From Clostridia bacterium (GTDB taxonomy: Bacteria > Bacillota > Clostridia > Oscillospirales > CAG-272), in assembly GCA_017462485.1 (NCBI GenBank), contig JAFTRA010000026.1, positions 1 to 64,000 of the forward strand: a DNA stretch of 64,000 nt. The letters are read 5' to 3'. Position 1 is the first letter of the stretch, and each line of letters begins with the position of its first letter. The notes under the pieces were generated by a model. That model saw nothing but the letters and a program-made list of their open reading frames with translations, was not told the DNA's origin and searched no databases. Below are positions 44,499-51,472 of the stretch, piece by piece. Position numbers and translations under genes: made by a program.

Positions 44499-44939
44499 AT
44501 GAAAGAATTCCACGGCAGAGTTATAGCAGGCGGCAACTGGTGCGGTGAAGCGGTAGTTTCGCACGCGGGAGTTAACACGCTCGCCACATTCCAAAAAAGC
44601 GCTCTTCACAATGACGACCACGTTATCGTTTCAGACCAGAACAATTCCGACATATACGGACTCAATATCACGGGCAAGGCTCTTTGCCTGCCCATCACGA
44701 TAGGCTCGACCACCGGCGGTCTCGTTATTCAGACTGTTTGCTCTATGAAGATTAACCCCTCGGCATTCCTCTTCTCCGAGCATATTGACAGCCTTGCGGC
44801 AAGCGGAATCGTTCTTGCGAGAATCTGGGAGGACAGCGACGTTATTGCTATTGATAACCTCGGTGAAGAGTTCCTTAACACCGTCAAAACAGGCGGCAAG
44901 GTTGAAATCAAGGAAGACGGCACGGTTATAGTTTACTGA
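44499..44939 (+). CDS. Aconitase X small (swivel) subunit
   Basis: A 146-residue DUF126 swivel-domain subunit that pairs with the large subunit just upstream. Conserved parts are GEAVVSHAGVNTLATF (about 18-33), DQNNSDIYGLNITGKALCLP and IGSTTGGLVIQTV (about 67-79). AAAGGAG sits inside the end of the large-subunit gene, two bases separate the genes, and a strong terminator follows. The two-gene split, rather than the fused form, is the common bacterial arrangement in Clostridia. Confidence 0.88.
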   Translation: MKEFHGRVIAGGNWCGEAVVSHAGVNTLATFQKSALHNDDHVIVSDQNNSDIYGLNITGKALCLPITIGSTTGGLVIQTVCSMKINPSAFLFSEHIDSLAASGIVLARIWEDSDVIAIDNLGEEFLNTVKTGGKVEIKEDGTVIVY

Positions 44940-44974
44940 TAACAACCGCTCTTTTCAAAAACCGGCTTTAGTAA

Positions 44975-45026
44975 AAAAAGTTCAAAATCATGACAATTTC
45001 CCCCGTCGTGATTTTGAACTTTTTAT
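44975..45026 (+). terminator. Terminator of the aconitase X pair
   Basis: AAAAAGTTCAAAATCATGAC (44975-44994) pairs with the complementary stretch at 45005-45024 with one mismatch, followed by T residues. Confidence 0.85.
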
Positions 45027-45166
45027 ATTTTTTTGCCTTTTGTTTGTTGAGTATAATATAATTGCAATTGATTACAAAAACTATTATTCAATTATTTGGA
45101 GCGAATTATAAAATCTTGTATGAGAAAAGTCTTCACGGCTGCTAGTAATATTAAATCTTAGGAAGG

Positions 45167-45919
45167 CTATCCCTTCCCCTTGCATCTGACCGGGGATATT
45201 CCGTAGCGTTTTTTGAACGCTTTTGAGAAACCGAACTGGTCGCTGTAGCCGACCATATATGACGACTCTTCAACCGTGTAGCCCTGCAAAAGAAGCTTTT
45301 TTGCTTCATAGAGTCTTTTATTTATCAGGTATTCCTGCATTGATATGCCGTTTTTCTCCTTAAAAATTCTCGCAAGATATTTTCGGTTTAAGGAAAGCGT
45401 TTGCGCAATATCCGAAATAGTAATGTTTTCCATATAGTGCGTGTCTATATAGCTTTTTACTTGGTTTTGATAGTCATTGCCGGCATGCTCGCTGAATAGC
45501 AAGGCGGCAAGCTTAAAGATAACCGAAGTAAGCGCCTCTTCCCTGCCAAGCTCGGTGGCAAATGCTCCCTCAAGGTCATCTGTTATATAACGTGGATATT
45601 CAAAAACGTCGCCAAGAATCGCAAACCTATCCGAGAGATTTCCGCGGAATCCGAGCCAAATATATTCCCACGGGGCGTTACTGTCCGCTTCATAAACGGT
45701 GATTTCGCCCGGTTTTATCAAAAACGCTTCGCCGCTTTTCACCTTGCACTCCCCTCTCGGTGTGGTAAAGCTTCCCTCTCCGGACAGCACAAAATGAATA
45801 AGATAGTAATTTCTTATGCGCGGTCCGAATTTGTATCCGGGCTCGCAATCCTCTCTTCCGGCATCGCACGGCAAAAAATCAGAAAATCCTTTATTTTCAA
45901 GCAAATAGATTTTTCTCAT
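45167..45919 (-). CDS. AraC-family transcriptional regulator
   Basis: A 250-residue regulator with an N-terminal cupin sensor (about 15-95: HFVLSGEGSFTTPRGE and AFLIKPGEITVYEAD) and a C-terminal double HTH (about 150-248: ITISDIAQTLSLNRKYLARI and SSYMVGYSDQFGFSKAFKKR). AGGAG precedes the ATG and a consensus promoter lies upstream. Such proteins usually control sugar use. Its neighbours are divergent or convergent, and no transporter is adjacent, so the target is not evident. Confidence 0.92.
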   Translation of the reverse strand: MRKIYLLENKGFSDFLPCDAGREDCEPGYKFGPRIRNYYLIHFVLSGEGSFTTPRGECKVKSGEAFLIKPGEITVYEADSNAPWEYIWLGFRGNLSDRFAILGDVFEYPRYITDDLEGAFATELGREEALTSVIFKLAALLFSEHAGNDYQNQVKSYIDTHYMENITISDIAQTLSLNRKYLARIFKEKNGISMQEYLINKRLYEAKKLLLQGYTVEESSYMVGYSDQFGFSKAFKKRYGISPVRCKGKG

Positions 45920-45955
45920 TTAGGCATCTCCTATAAAAACGGTCTTCACGGTGAC

Positions 45956-45985
45956 ATTTTAACATATTTCGGTAATAAATTGCAA
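45956..45985 (-). promoter_or_regulatory. Promoter of the AraC-type gene
   Basis: Minus strand TTGCAA (plus 45980-45985), 18 bases, TAAAAT (plus 45956-45961). Confidence 0.6.
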
Positions 45986-46039
45986 TAGATTTATCTCTTT
46001 TTTATTAACAAAAATCAACAAATTATTTTCAACAAAGTC

Positions 46040-46068
46040 TTGACTTTTTGTTTACTTTATGCTAAATT
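46040..46068 (+). promoter_or_regulatory. Promoter of the riboswitch-nucleoside kinase unit
   Basis: TTGACT (46040-46045), 17 bases, TAAATT (46063-46068). Confidence 0.7.
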
Positions 46069-46077
46069 AGGATTGTG

Positions 46078-46176
46078 AAATAGCATAGGTATATTCTTGT
46101 AATAGGGGCAAGTGTTTCTACAAACCACCATAAATGGTTGACTACCGGTTATATTTGGCCGTCAGTCAACCTTTTT
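46078..46176 (+). promoter_or_regulatory. Guanine-type purine riboswitch with overlapping terminator
   Basis: The purine aptamer elements appear in order: TATAT junction, P2 CTTG with CAAG around TAATAGGGG, the junction TTTCTAC, P3 AACCA with TGGTT around CCATAAA, and the J3/1 sequence GACTA, where C marks guanine rather than adenine specificity. P1 is imperfect. GGTTGACT (46136-46143), which includes the 3' side of P3, can instead pair with AGTCAACC (46164-46171) followed by TTTTT, a textbook terminator. Ligand binding should therefore turn transcription off or on by choosing between the two folds; the overlap suggests an off-switch only if P1 formation frees the terminator. Confidence 0.75.
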
Positions 46177-46239
46177 ATTTTCTATTCTCAAGCCTATTAC
46201 ATATAATGATATAACGCTCAATATACGAAAGGAGAAAAA

Positions 46240-47946
46240 ATGAAGCTTATAATAGATAAGACACCGGTAACGGCAAAGCCCGGTGAATCTCTTTTAGATA
46301 TAGCGAAAGGGCTCGGACTTTTCAGCGGAAAGCTCTCCTCTGACCCATTGGTCGCTAAAATAGCAGGTGACGTTTTCACTCTTAACTATGTACCCGTGCG
46401 TGAAAAAGACGTCCTTCCGGATAAGGAATCGACTCGTCGCGCTATGGCGGCATCGGGCGGCGTCATAAGGCTTTTGAAATATAACGACCCAAGAGCAAAG
46501 GACGCTTACAGACGCACAGCGCAGTTTGTTCTCTTCCTCGCTATACAAAGGCTTTGGCCCGGTGCTCACGCGAAAATGAACTGTACCGTTGGCTCTGGAC
46601 TTTATATAAAGGTAATTGGCGCTGATAGCTTCTCCGCAGAAGAGCTTCGCCGCGAGGTGCAAAAAATCGTCGATGAGGACATACCCCTTGAAAGAAAGCG
46701 AATTTCAACCGACGAGGCAATAAAATACTTCACCGAGCACGGTGAAGACGACAAGGCGGCGCTTCTTGCGTACCGCAGCTCACCCACAATCGACGTTTAC
46801 ACACACGGTGATTTTGCAGATTACTATTACGGAGAAATGGCTCCGTCAACCTCTTTCCTTAAGGTTTGGGATATTCTCCCGAAGGACGACGGATTTATGT
46901 TCATATTCCCCGATCCGCTGAATCCCGACAAGGTTGCCCACTACCGTGATTTGCCCGGATTCTTCCGTGTTTATACCGAAGGAAAGGACTGGGGCGAGCT
47001 TATGGAATGTGAGACGGTCGCAGACCTCAACGGTCTTGTTGACAGCGGTAAAATCAGAGAGCTTATCCGAGTTAACGAAGCTCTGCACGAAAAGAGCTTC
47101 TCTCAGGTTGCCGATATGATATGCGAGAGAGGTGCCAAGGCGGTAATGCTTGCAGGCCCAAGCTCCTCAGGTAAAACGACCTCGGCAAACCGCCTTGCGA
47201 CGCAGCTTAAGGTACACGGCAAGCGCCCGATACTTATGAGCCTTGACGATTACTATATGGACCGCGATAAAATTCCCACGGGTCCCGACGGAAAGGTTGA
47301 CCTTGAGCACATCAACACGATAGACACCGAGCTTTTCGGTAAGCATCTTGCCGCTCTTCTTTCGGGCGAAGAGGTAGAAATCCCATCCTTCAGCTTCAAG
47401 CTCGGCAAGCGTCAGTGGATAGGTAAAAAAATGAAGCTGCACGCATCGTCGGTCATTATTATAGAGGGACTGCACGCTATGAATCCCGTGCTGTTGCCAA
47501 AGGGACTTGACGAAAAGCTTATATTCAAAATGTACGTCAGTCCGCTTCTGCCTCTTAACCTTGACGACCACAACAGAATCCCGACGAGCTATTTGAGGTT
47601 ACTGCGCCGTATAGTGCGTGACTTCGAGACGAGAAACTCGTCTGTGCAAAGCACTCTCGATATGTGGGACTCGGTAAGACGAGGAGAGGAAAAATGGATT
47701 TTTCCGTTCCAGGAAAACGCTGACGTTATCTTTAACAGCTCCACCCTTTACGAGCTTGCGGTGCTTAAAAAGCACATCTTCCCGCTGCTCCTCGCAGTTA
47801 AGCCTGAGGAGGAGTGCTACGACGAGGTGCGCGCAGTCGTAAAGATACTAAACTTCGTTCACGAAGCCGATGCCGATGACGAAATCCCACCGACAAGTCT
47901 CGTTCGAGAATTTATCGGCGGAAATACCTTCTATAAGAAAGTATAA
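46240..47946 (+). CDS. TGS-domain P-loop nucleoside/uridine kinase family protein
   Basis: A 568-residue protein with a TGS-like N-terminus (about 1-60), a threonyl-tRNA-synthetase-like second domain (about 60-230, with RLWPGAHAKMNCTVGSGLYI) and a C-terminal phosphoribulokinase/uridine kinase domain with Walker A MLAGPSSSGKTTSANRLA (about 304-321), LMSLDDYYMDRDKIP and IIIEGLHAMNP. This three-part type is common in Clostridia and is annotated as nucleoside kinase; its substrate is unproven. Here it stands directly behind a guanine-type riboswitch, which supports a purine nucleoside or purine-linked role over uridine. AAAGGAG precedes the ATG. Confidence 0.88.
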   Translation: MKLIIDKTPVTAKPGESLLDIAKGLGLFSGKLSSDPLVAKIAGDVFTLNYVPVREKDVLPDKESTRRAMAASGGVIRLLKYNDPRAKDAYRRTAQFVLFLAIQRLWPGAHAKMNCTVGSGLYIKVIGADSFSAEELRREVQKIVDEDIPLERKRISTDEAIKYFTEHGEDDKAALLAYRSSPTIDVYTHGDFADYYYGEMAPSTSFLKVWDILPKDDGFMFIFPDPLNPDKVAHYRDLPGFFRVYTEGKDWGELMECETVADLNGLVDSGKIRELIRVNEALHEKSFSQVADMICERGAKAVMLAGPSSSGKTTSANRLATQLKVHGKRPILMSLDDYYMDRDKIPTGPDGKVDLEHINTIDTELFGKHLAALLSGEEVEIPSFSFKLGKRQWIGKKMKLHASSVIIIEGLHAMNPVLLPKGLDEKLIFKMYVSPLLPLNLDDHNRIPTSYLRLLRRIVRDFETRNSSVQSTLDMWDSVRRGEEKWIFPFQENADVIFNSSTLYELAVLKKHIFPLLLAVKPEEECYDEVRAVVKILNFVHEADADDEIPPTSLVREFIGGNTFYKKV

Positions 47947-47989
47947 TTCTTTCAAAAACACAATAAATATAAACAAACATTTACATTTA

Positions 47990-48050
47990 TTGCTTTTATC
48001 CTCTATAAAACTATAATATACGGACAGAGATTCCTTGAATTCTCTGTCCG
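47990..48050 (+). promoter_or_regulatory. Promoter followed at once by a hairpin
   Basis: TTGCTT (47990-47995), 16 bases, TATAAT (48012-48017), then CGGACAGAGA (48021-48030) pairing with TCTCTGTCCG (48041-48050). The hairpin may end the kinase transcript, or be the start of a short leader RNA reading into the LytTR gene. Confidence 0.5.
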
Positions 48051-48100
48051 TGCTGTTTATTTAAATATCCTTTTACCGATATAATTCATTTTGACCGCTT

Positions 48101-48160
48101 GCTTGATTTTTTGAACCGAACAGTTAAAAGCGCTTGATTTTTTGCGATGCTGATATAAAC
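48101..48160 (+). promoter_or_regulatory. Direct repeats upstream of the LytTR gene
   Basis: GCTTGATTTTTTG occurs at 48101-48113 and 48132-48144, 31 bases apart (three helix turns). A TATAAA at 48155-48160 follows the second copy. LytTR proteins bind direct repeats, so these are candidate autoregulatory sites. Confidence 0.5.
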
Positions 48161-48204
48161 TGTATTTGCAACCTGAATTCAGCCTGCAACGAAAGGAGAA
48201 AAAA

Positions 48205-48639
48205 TTGAAATTCACTTTAAAGCTCGATAAAAGCCGTGAGGAAGAGGTGCTGATTTACGCTCACGAAAAAAGCGCCCTTACGGACAAAATCGAAAAGCTC
48301 GTTCTCAACGAGAAATCCCACGTAATTCTTGGATACAAGGACGACGTCGCGACACGAATTGATGAGAGTGACGTATATTGCTTTTTCATAGAAGGCGGCA
48401 AGCTCTATGCTTTGCTTGACGGCGGAAAATTCCATGTCAAAATGCGTCTTTACGAGCTTGAAGCGCTTCTCTCTGACGATTTCGTCAAAATCAATCAATC
48501 CACCGTAGCAAACATAACGAAAGTCAGCAGCTTCGGCGTTTCCCCGGGCGCTTCGCTCACCGTATTCTTTAAGAACGGACACAAGGATTACGTATCACGT
48601 CGCCAGGTAAAAGCAGTCAAGAAAAAACTCGGATTTTAG
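48205..48639 (+). CDS. LytTR DNA-binding regulator
   Basis: A 144-residue stand-alone LytTR protein without a receiver domain. The N-terminal part (about 1-50) is variable; the LytTR domain (about 50-142) shows ESDVYCFFIEGGKLYALLDG, YELEALLSDDFVKINQSTVA and the closing NGHKDYVSRRQVKAVKKKLG. The start is TTG at 48205, chosen because AAAGGAG stands seven bases before it; an upstream in-frame TTG lacks any ribosome site. It is paired with a DUF3021 membrane protein, the usual two-gene LytTR/DUF3021 system in Bacillota, where the membrane protein restrains the regulator. Confidence 0.9.
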   Translation: MKFTLKLDKSREEEVLIYAHEKSALTDKIEKLVLNEKSHVILGYKDDVATRIDESDVYCFFIEGGKLYALLDGGKFHVKMRLYELEALLSDDFVKINQSTVANITKVSSFGVSPGASLTVFFKNGHKDYVSRRQVKAVKKKLGF

Positions 48640-48725
48640 CAACGTCGGTGGTGTTTCGGCAAATGGAGATATATTCCCACCGAAATTATTTTAAAGTTTA
48701 TCAAAAAAACAGAAAGGTATATTTT

Positions 48726-49145
48726 ATGAACAAACACGTTAAAGCTTTTTTGCATAGAGGACTTATGTTCGGGGGCTTCGGTCCGATAGTTGCCTCTATC
48801 GTATTTATCATTTTAGAGTTCACGCTCGACAACTTCTCTCTCGGCGGAGACGAGGTTTTCCTCGCCGTCATTTCTACCTATATTCTCGCCTTTATTCAAG
48901 CGGGAGCATCGGTCTTCAACCAAATTGAAGAGTGGCCTATAACGAAGTCGCTTCTTTGTCACTTCTCGCTCCTCTTCTTTGCCTACTCGCTCTGCTATAT
49001 CATTAACTCGTGGATTCCCTTTGAGCCTATAGTATTGCTTATCTTCTGTCTTGCGTTCGTTATGACGTATTTTATCATTTGGTTTACCGTCTATGCCATC
49101 GTCCGCAAAACCAGCAGAAGCTTTAATCAAAGACTTGTGCGATAA
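48726..49145 (+). CDS. DUF3021 four-helix membrane protein
   Basis: A 139-residue integral membrane protein with four predicted helices (about 10-33, 43-66, 77-97 and 101-126) and short loops, matching DUF3021. ATG at 48726 follows GAAAGG; a longer frame upstream has no ribosome site. It is 86 bases behind the LytTR gene. Partner proteins of this kind hold LytTR regulators inactive until a membrane signal arrives; that is family knowledge, not shown here. A short hairpin terminator overlaps its stop. Confidence 0.85.
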   Translation: MNKHVKAFLHRGLMFGGFGPIVASIVFIILEFTLDNFSLGGDEVFLAVISTYILAFIQAGASVFNQIEEWPITKSLLCHFSLLFFAYSLCYIINSWIPFEPIVLLIFCLAFVMTYFIIWFTVYAIVRKTSRSFNQRLVR

Positions 49146-49159
49146 CACCTATCGCACAA
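49135..49159 (+). terminator. Hairpin overlapping the DUF3021 stop
   Basis: TTGTGCGATA (49135-49144) pairs with TATCGCACAA (49150-49159), loop of five. Confidence 0.7.
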
Positions 49160-49177
49160 AAATGCAAATAGAATAAC

Positions 49178-49248
49178 AAAATCACCGCAATCAAGCGTAA
49201 TACTCCTAACGAAGTGTTCACGCTTAATTGCGGTGATTTTAATTTTTT
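49178..49248. terminator. Bidirectional terminator between DUF3021 and MBL genes
   Basis: AAAATCACCGCAAT and AAGCGT (49178-49198) pair with ACGCTT and ATTGCGGTGATTTT (49220-49240), with A/T runs on both sides. Confidence 0.8.
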
Positions 49249-49288
49249 TGAAAGATTTAAATCCGCAATAATAAAACTAAAGTTTACA

Positions 49289-50062
49289 TTATACGTCTAA
49301 TATATCTTTATCGTTAGCAAATTTAACGTTTGGGTTAATTGCTCTTGCGCGCTTAAGCGTTCCGTCATAGTCGTTCAGAATCTCTCTTCCGTGATGCAAG
49401 AAGCAAAGCTCCTTTACGGGATATTTCTTATCTGCGATAATACGGCAGATTTTCTCTGCGGAGTGATGCCCCGTTTCCATAAGGAGCAGGTCGCAGCCCT
49501 CTTCTAGATACTCTGTAATATCGGAAATATCCTTAAGGTCGCCCGAATAAACGATTCGTTTATTCTCCGCTGTAACACGGAAGGAGAAAGACTGCCAGCC
49601 CTCTGCCGTTTCGGGTAAATGAAGATTATGCTTCGCCTCGACCTTTATATTTTCGTCGTTCAAAAGAGTCGAATCGGTGATTTTCTTCGAAAGCGTCTGG
49701 TACTTACATTTATAATTTCCCTCTGTTTGCCTAAGCACCTTGAGAATACCGTCGAATGTATCCGTATTCGGTGTATATACCGTAACGTCTCCAAACTGCG
49801 GAAGCTCACCCTTCACGCTCGAAAGCTTTCTTATGGTCCATAATAGATTGCCGAGACCTCCAACGTGGTCCATATGCGGATGAGAAATGAAAATATCCGA
49901 AACTCTCAGCAAATCCACGCCCAAGAGGTGCGCTGTGTACGAGCAGCTCTCGCCCGCGTCAAACCAATAAAATCTTCCGCCAATTTCCAGCGCAAGCGCC
50001 GTATGATGCCTCGCCTCAAACGGCTCGGTCCCCGAGCAGCTTCCAAAAATATAAAGCTTCAT
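49289..50062 (-). CDS. MBL-fold hydrolase, RNase Z-like
   Basis: A 257-residue metallo-beta-lactamase-fold hydrolase. The metal site is SHPHMDHVGG (about 61-70), with later ligands in RIVYSGDLKDIS and the His of LCFLHHGRE. N-terminal LYIFGSCSGTEPFEARHHTA resembles RNase Z/PhnP-type members. GAGGT stands rather far (about 14 bases) from the ATG. It is monocistronic and lies 56 bases after the regulator gene at 50119. The substrate is unknown; tRNA 3' processing is possible but the exosite arm typical of RNase Z is not evident. Confidence 0.85.
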   Translation of the reverse strand: MKLYIFGSCSGTEPFEARHHTALALEIGGRFYWFDAGESCSYTAHLLGVDLLRVSDIFISHPHMDHVGGLGNLLWTIRKLSSVKGELPQFGDVTVYTPNTDTFDGILKVLRQTEGNYKCKYQTLSKKITDSTLLNDENIKVEAKHNLHLPETAEGWQSFSFRVTAENKRIVYSGDLKDISDITEYLEEGCDLLLMETGHHSAEKICRIIADKKYPVKELCFLHHGREILNDYDGTLKRARAINPNVKFANDKDILDV

Positions 50063-50118
50063 AATAAGATGATTACCTCGCTTTCTACCTTATCGTAACA
50101 TCGAGCAAGCCAATATTA

Positions 50119-51132
50119 TCAAACGGTTTTTAAAACGTGGTTATACATACTTACCACGCTCTCATTCATATTTATGGGAGTTATAGATACGTCTGGGTGA
50201 AGTTTTTTATAAACTACAAACATTTGATGAGCAAAACCTTGCCCCATCCAGCTTATCCCATCAAAATCAAGAATAACTTCTTCAAATTGCTCCAAACGAT
50301 TGCAAACACGCTTTGCCTGTGAACGTGATACGGGAGCGGAATCAAAAATGTTTTTTAAAGGAATACGAGTAGTTGCAAATCCGCCGTCCACATCGGAATA
50401 TAGGTCAAACACCTCTCGTGCGGTTCTCTTTGTAAAATTGGATAGTGACATAAATACGCAGGTTCCCGTCGCAGCTTCTCCAAGGTCAAGTATGTTGTCG
50501 TTGCTGTATTTAGAAGTGGTAAATATTTTGCCACTTGAAGAAATCAAAAAGCTATCCATCATTTTTGACGTAAAGAATATTCCCTCGCCGGAATGATTTT
50601 CCTCGTCGGTAGTTAATTTTCCTTTAAAGAGCTCACAAATTGCTTCATCGAGGCCCGAAAGTGAAAAATGCTTCTTTATTTTCTCAAAAATCCCAACGCC
50701 GTCATCTGTTATTGCAACGTAAGTATCGAGGTAATTGCGAGCTACCACAACCTGCATATTTTCTGCGTTCGAGTGATCTATGACGTTGTTTACCATTTCG
50801 CTCAAAGCATACATCCATATTTGTTTAACATTTTCGCCTAAATGACTTATTTGCTCGCTTAAGCATATATCATAAGCAATAGTATCTGTGTTCAAATCAC
50901 CTTCGCTTCGTTTAAAGCTATATTCTTTATAGTTTGTAACAAGCTTGTATTCACCGCGCTTTTTCTTTTCTATTATCCCTGCGCTTAACAATTCATTTAT
51001 ATATGTGTGTACTGTATTTGGGCTGATTTCAAAAGTTTCCGCAACAATGTTTGTCAAACTACCGGTTCCGGAAGAAATTTTTTCGAGCATATATAATACT
51101 ATTGTCTTTTTCTTTTCCGCGCTGTATTTCAT
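50119..51132 (-). CDS. Winged-helix, HATPase and STAS-like (DUF4325) regulator
   Basis: A 337-residue protein with three parts. A winged helix (about 1-70) has NIVAETFEISPNTVHTYINE; a GHKL-type ATPase (about 90-205) has the N-box EMVNNVIDHS, the G1 box TDDGVGIFEKI and the G2 box SGEGIFFTS; the C-terminal STAS-like DUF4325 domain (about 250-335) has EEVILDFDGISWMGQGFAHQ. There is no histidine phosphorylation site, so it is not an ordinary sensor kinase; the layout recalls an anti-sigma kinase and its STAS partner joined on one DNA-binding chain. AAGGAG precedes the ATG. Strong promoter upstream. Role unknown. Confidence 0.88.
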   Translation of the reverse strand: MKYSAEKKKTIVLYMLEKISSGTGSLTNIVAETFEISPNTVHTYINELLSAGIIEKKKRGEYKLVTNYKEYSFKRSEGDLNTDTIAYDICLSEQISHLGENVKQIWMYALSEMVNNVIDHSNAENMQVVVARNYLDTYVAITDDGVGIFEKIKKHFSLSGLDEAICELFKGKLTTDEENHSGEGIFFTSKMMDSFLISSSGKIFTTSKYSNDNILDLGEAATGTCVFMSLSNFTKRTAREVFDLYSDVDGGFATTRIPLKNIFDSAPVSRSQAKRVCNRLEQFEEVILDFDGISWMGQGFAHQMFVVYKKLHPDVSITPINMNESVVSMYNHVLKTV

Positions 51133-51236
51133 AACGCAAGACTCCTTTTTAGAAAGATTATGCTCCTTAAGAGCCGGTATATTTCAAGAAATATGCGAAA
51201 ACCTTTATGTTTTCGATGTTTGCCTTAAGTCAGAAC

Positions 51237-51301
51237 AGTTAATTTTCACTTTTAAAAATTAACTACACATAGATTATACTACACGTTTTGAATCTTGTCA
51301 A
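51237..51301 (-). promoter_or_regulatory. Promoter and leader inverted repeat of the wHTH-HATPase gene
   Basis: Minus strand TTGACA (plus 51296-51301), 17 bases, TATAAT (plus 51273-51278). ACTACAC occurs at both 51262-51268 and 51278-51284, around the -10, and AGTTAATTTT with AAAATTAACT (about 51237-51264) forms a 10-bp inverted repeat over the transcription start. Confidence 0.65.
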
Positions 51302-51344
51302 TGCAAAATACTGAAACAAACAAATTAATTACTAATAATCTACA

Positions 51345-51403
51345 TACTTATTACTGATAAGTTTTAAATAATTATTTTTGAATAAGTTTATCAGTAATAA
51401 GTA
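51345..51403. repeat. 16-bp perfect inverted repeat
   Basis: TACTTATTACTGATAA (51345-51360) and TTATCAGTAATAAGTA (51388-51403) with a 27-base AT-rich centre. It lies 44 bases upstream of the wHTH gene promoter; it could be a regulator site or a mobile-element relic. Confidence 0.55.
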
Positions 51404-51404
51404 C

Positions 51405-51446
51405 GGGGCTAGCCCAAATACAGTAAAATGTGTTTTGGCTAGCCCC
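51405..51446 (-). terminator. Hairpin after the vWA lipoprotein gene
   Basis: GGGGCTAGCC (51405-51414) pairs with GGCTAGCCCC (51437-51446). On the minus strand the following bases are only moderately T-rich, so termination is likely but weaker. Confidence 0.6.
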
Positions 51447-51472
51447 AGTCTCCTGCTATTTTATTTGTATCT

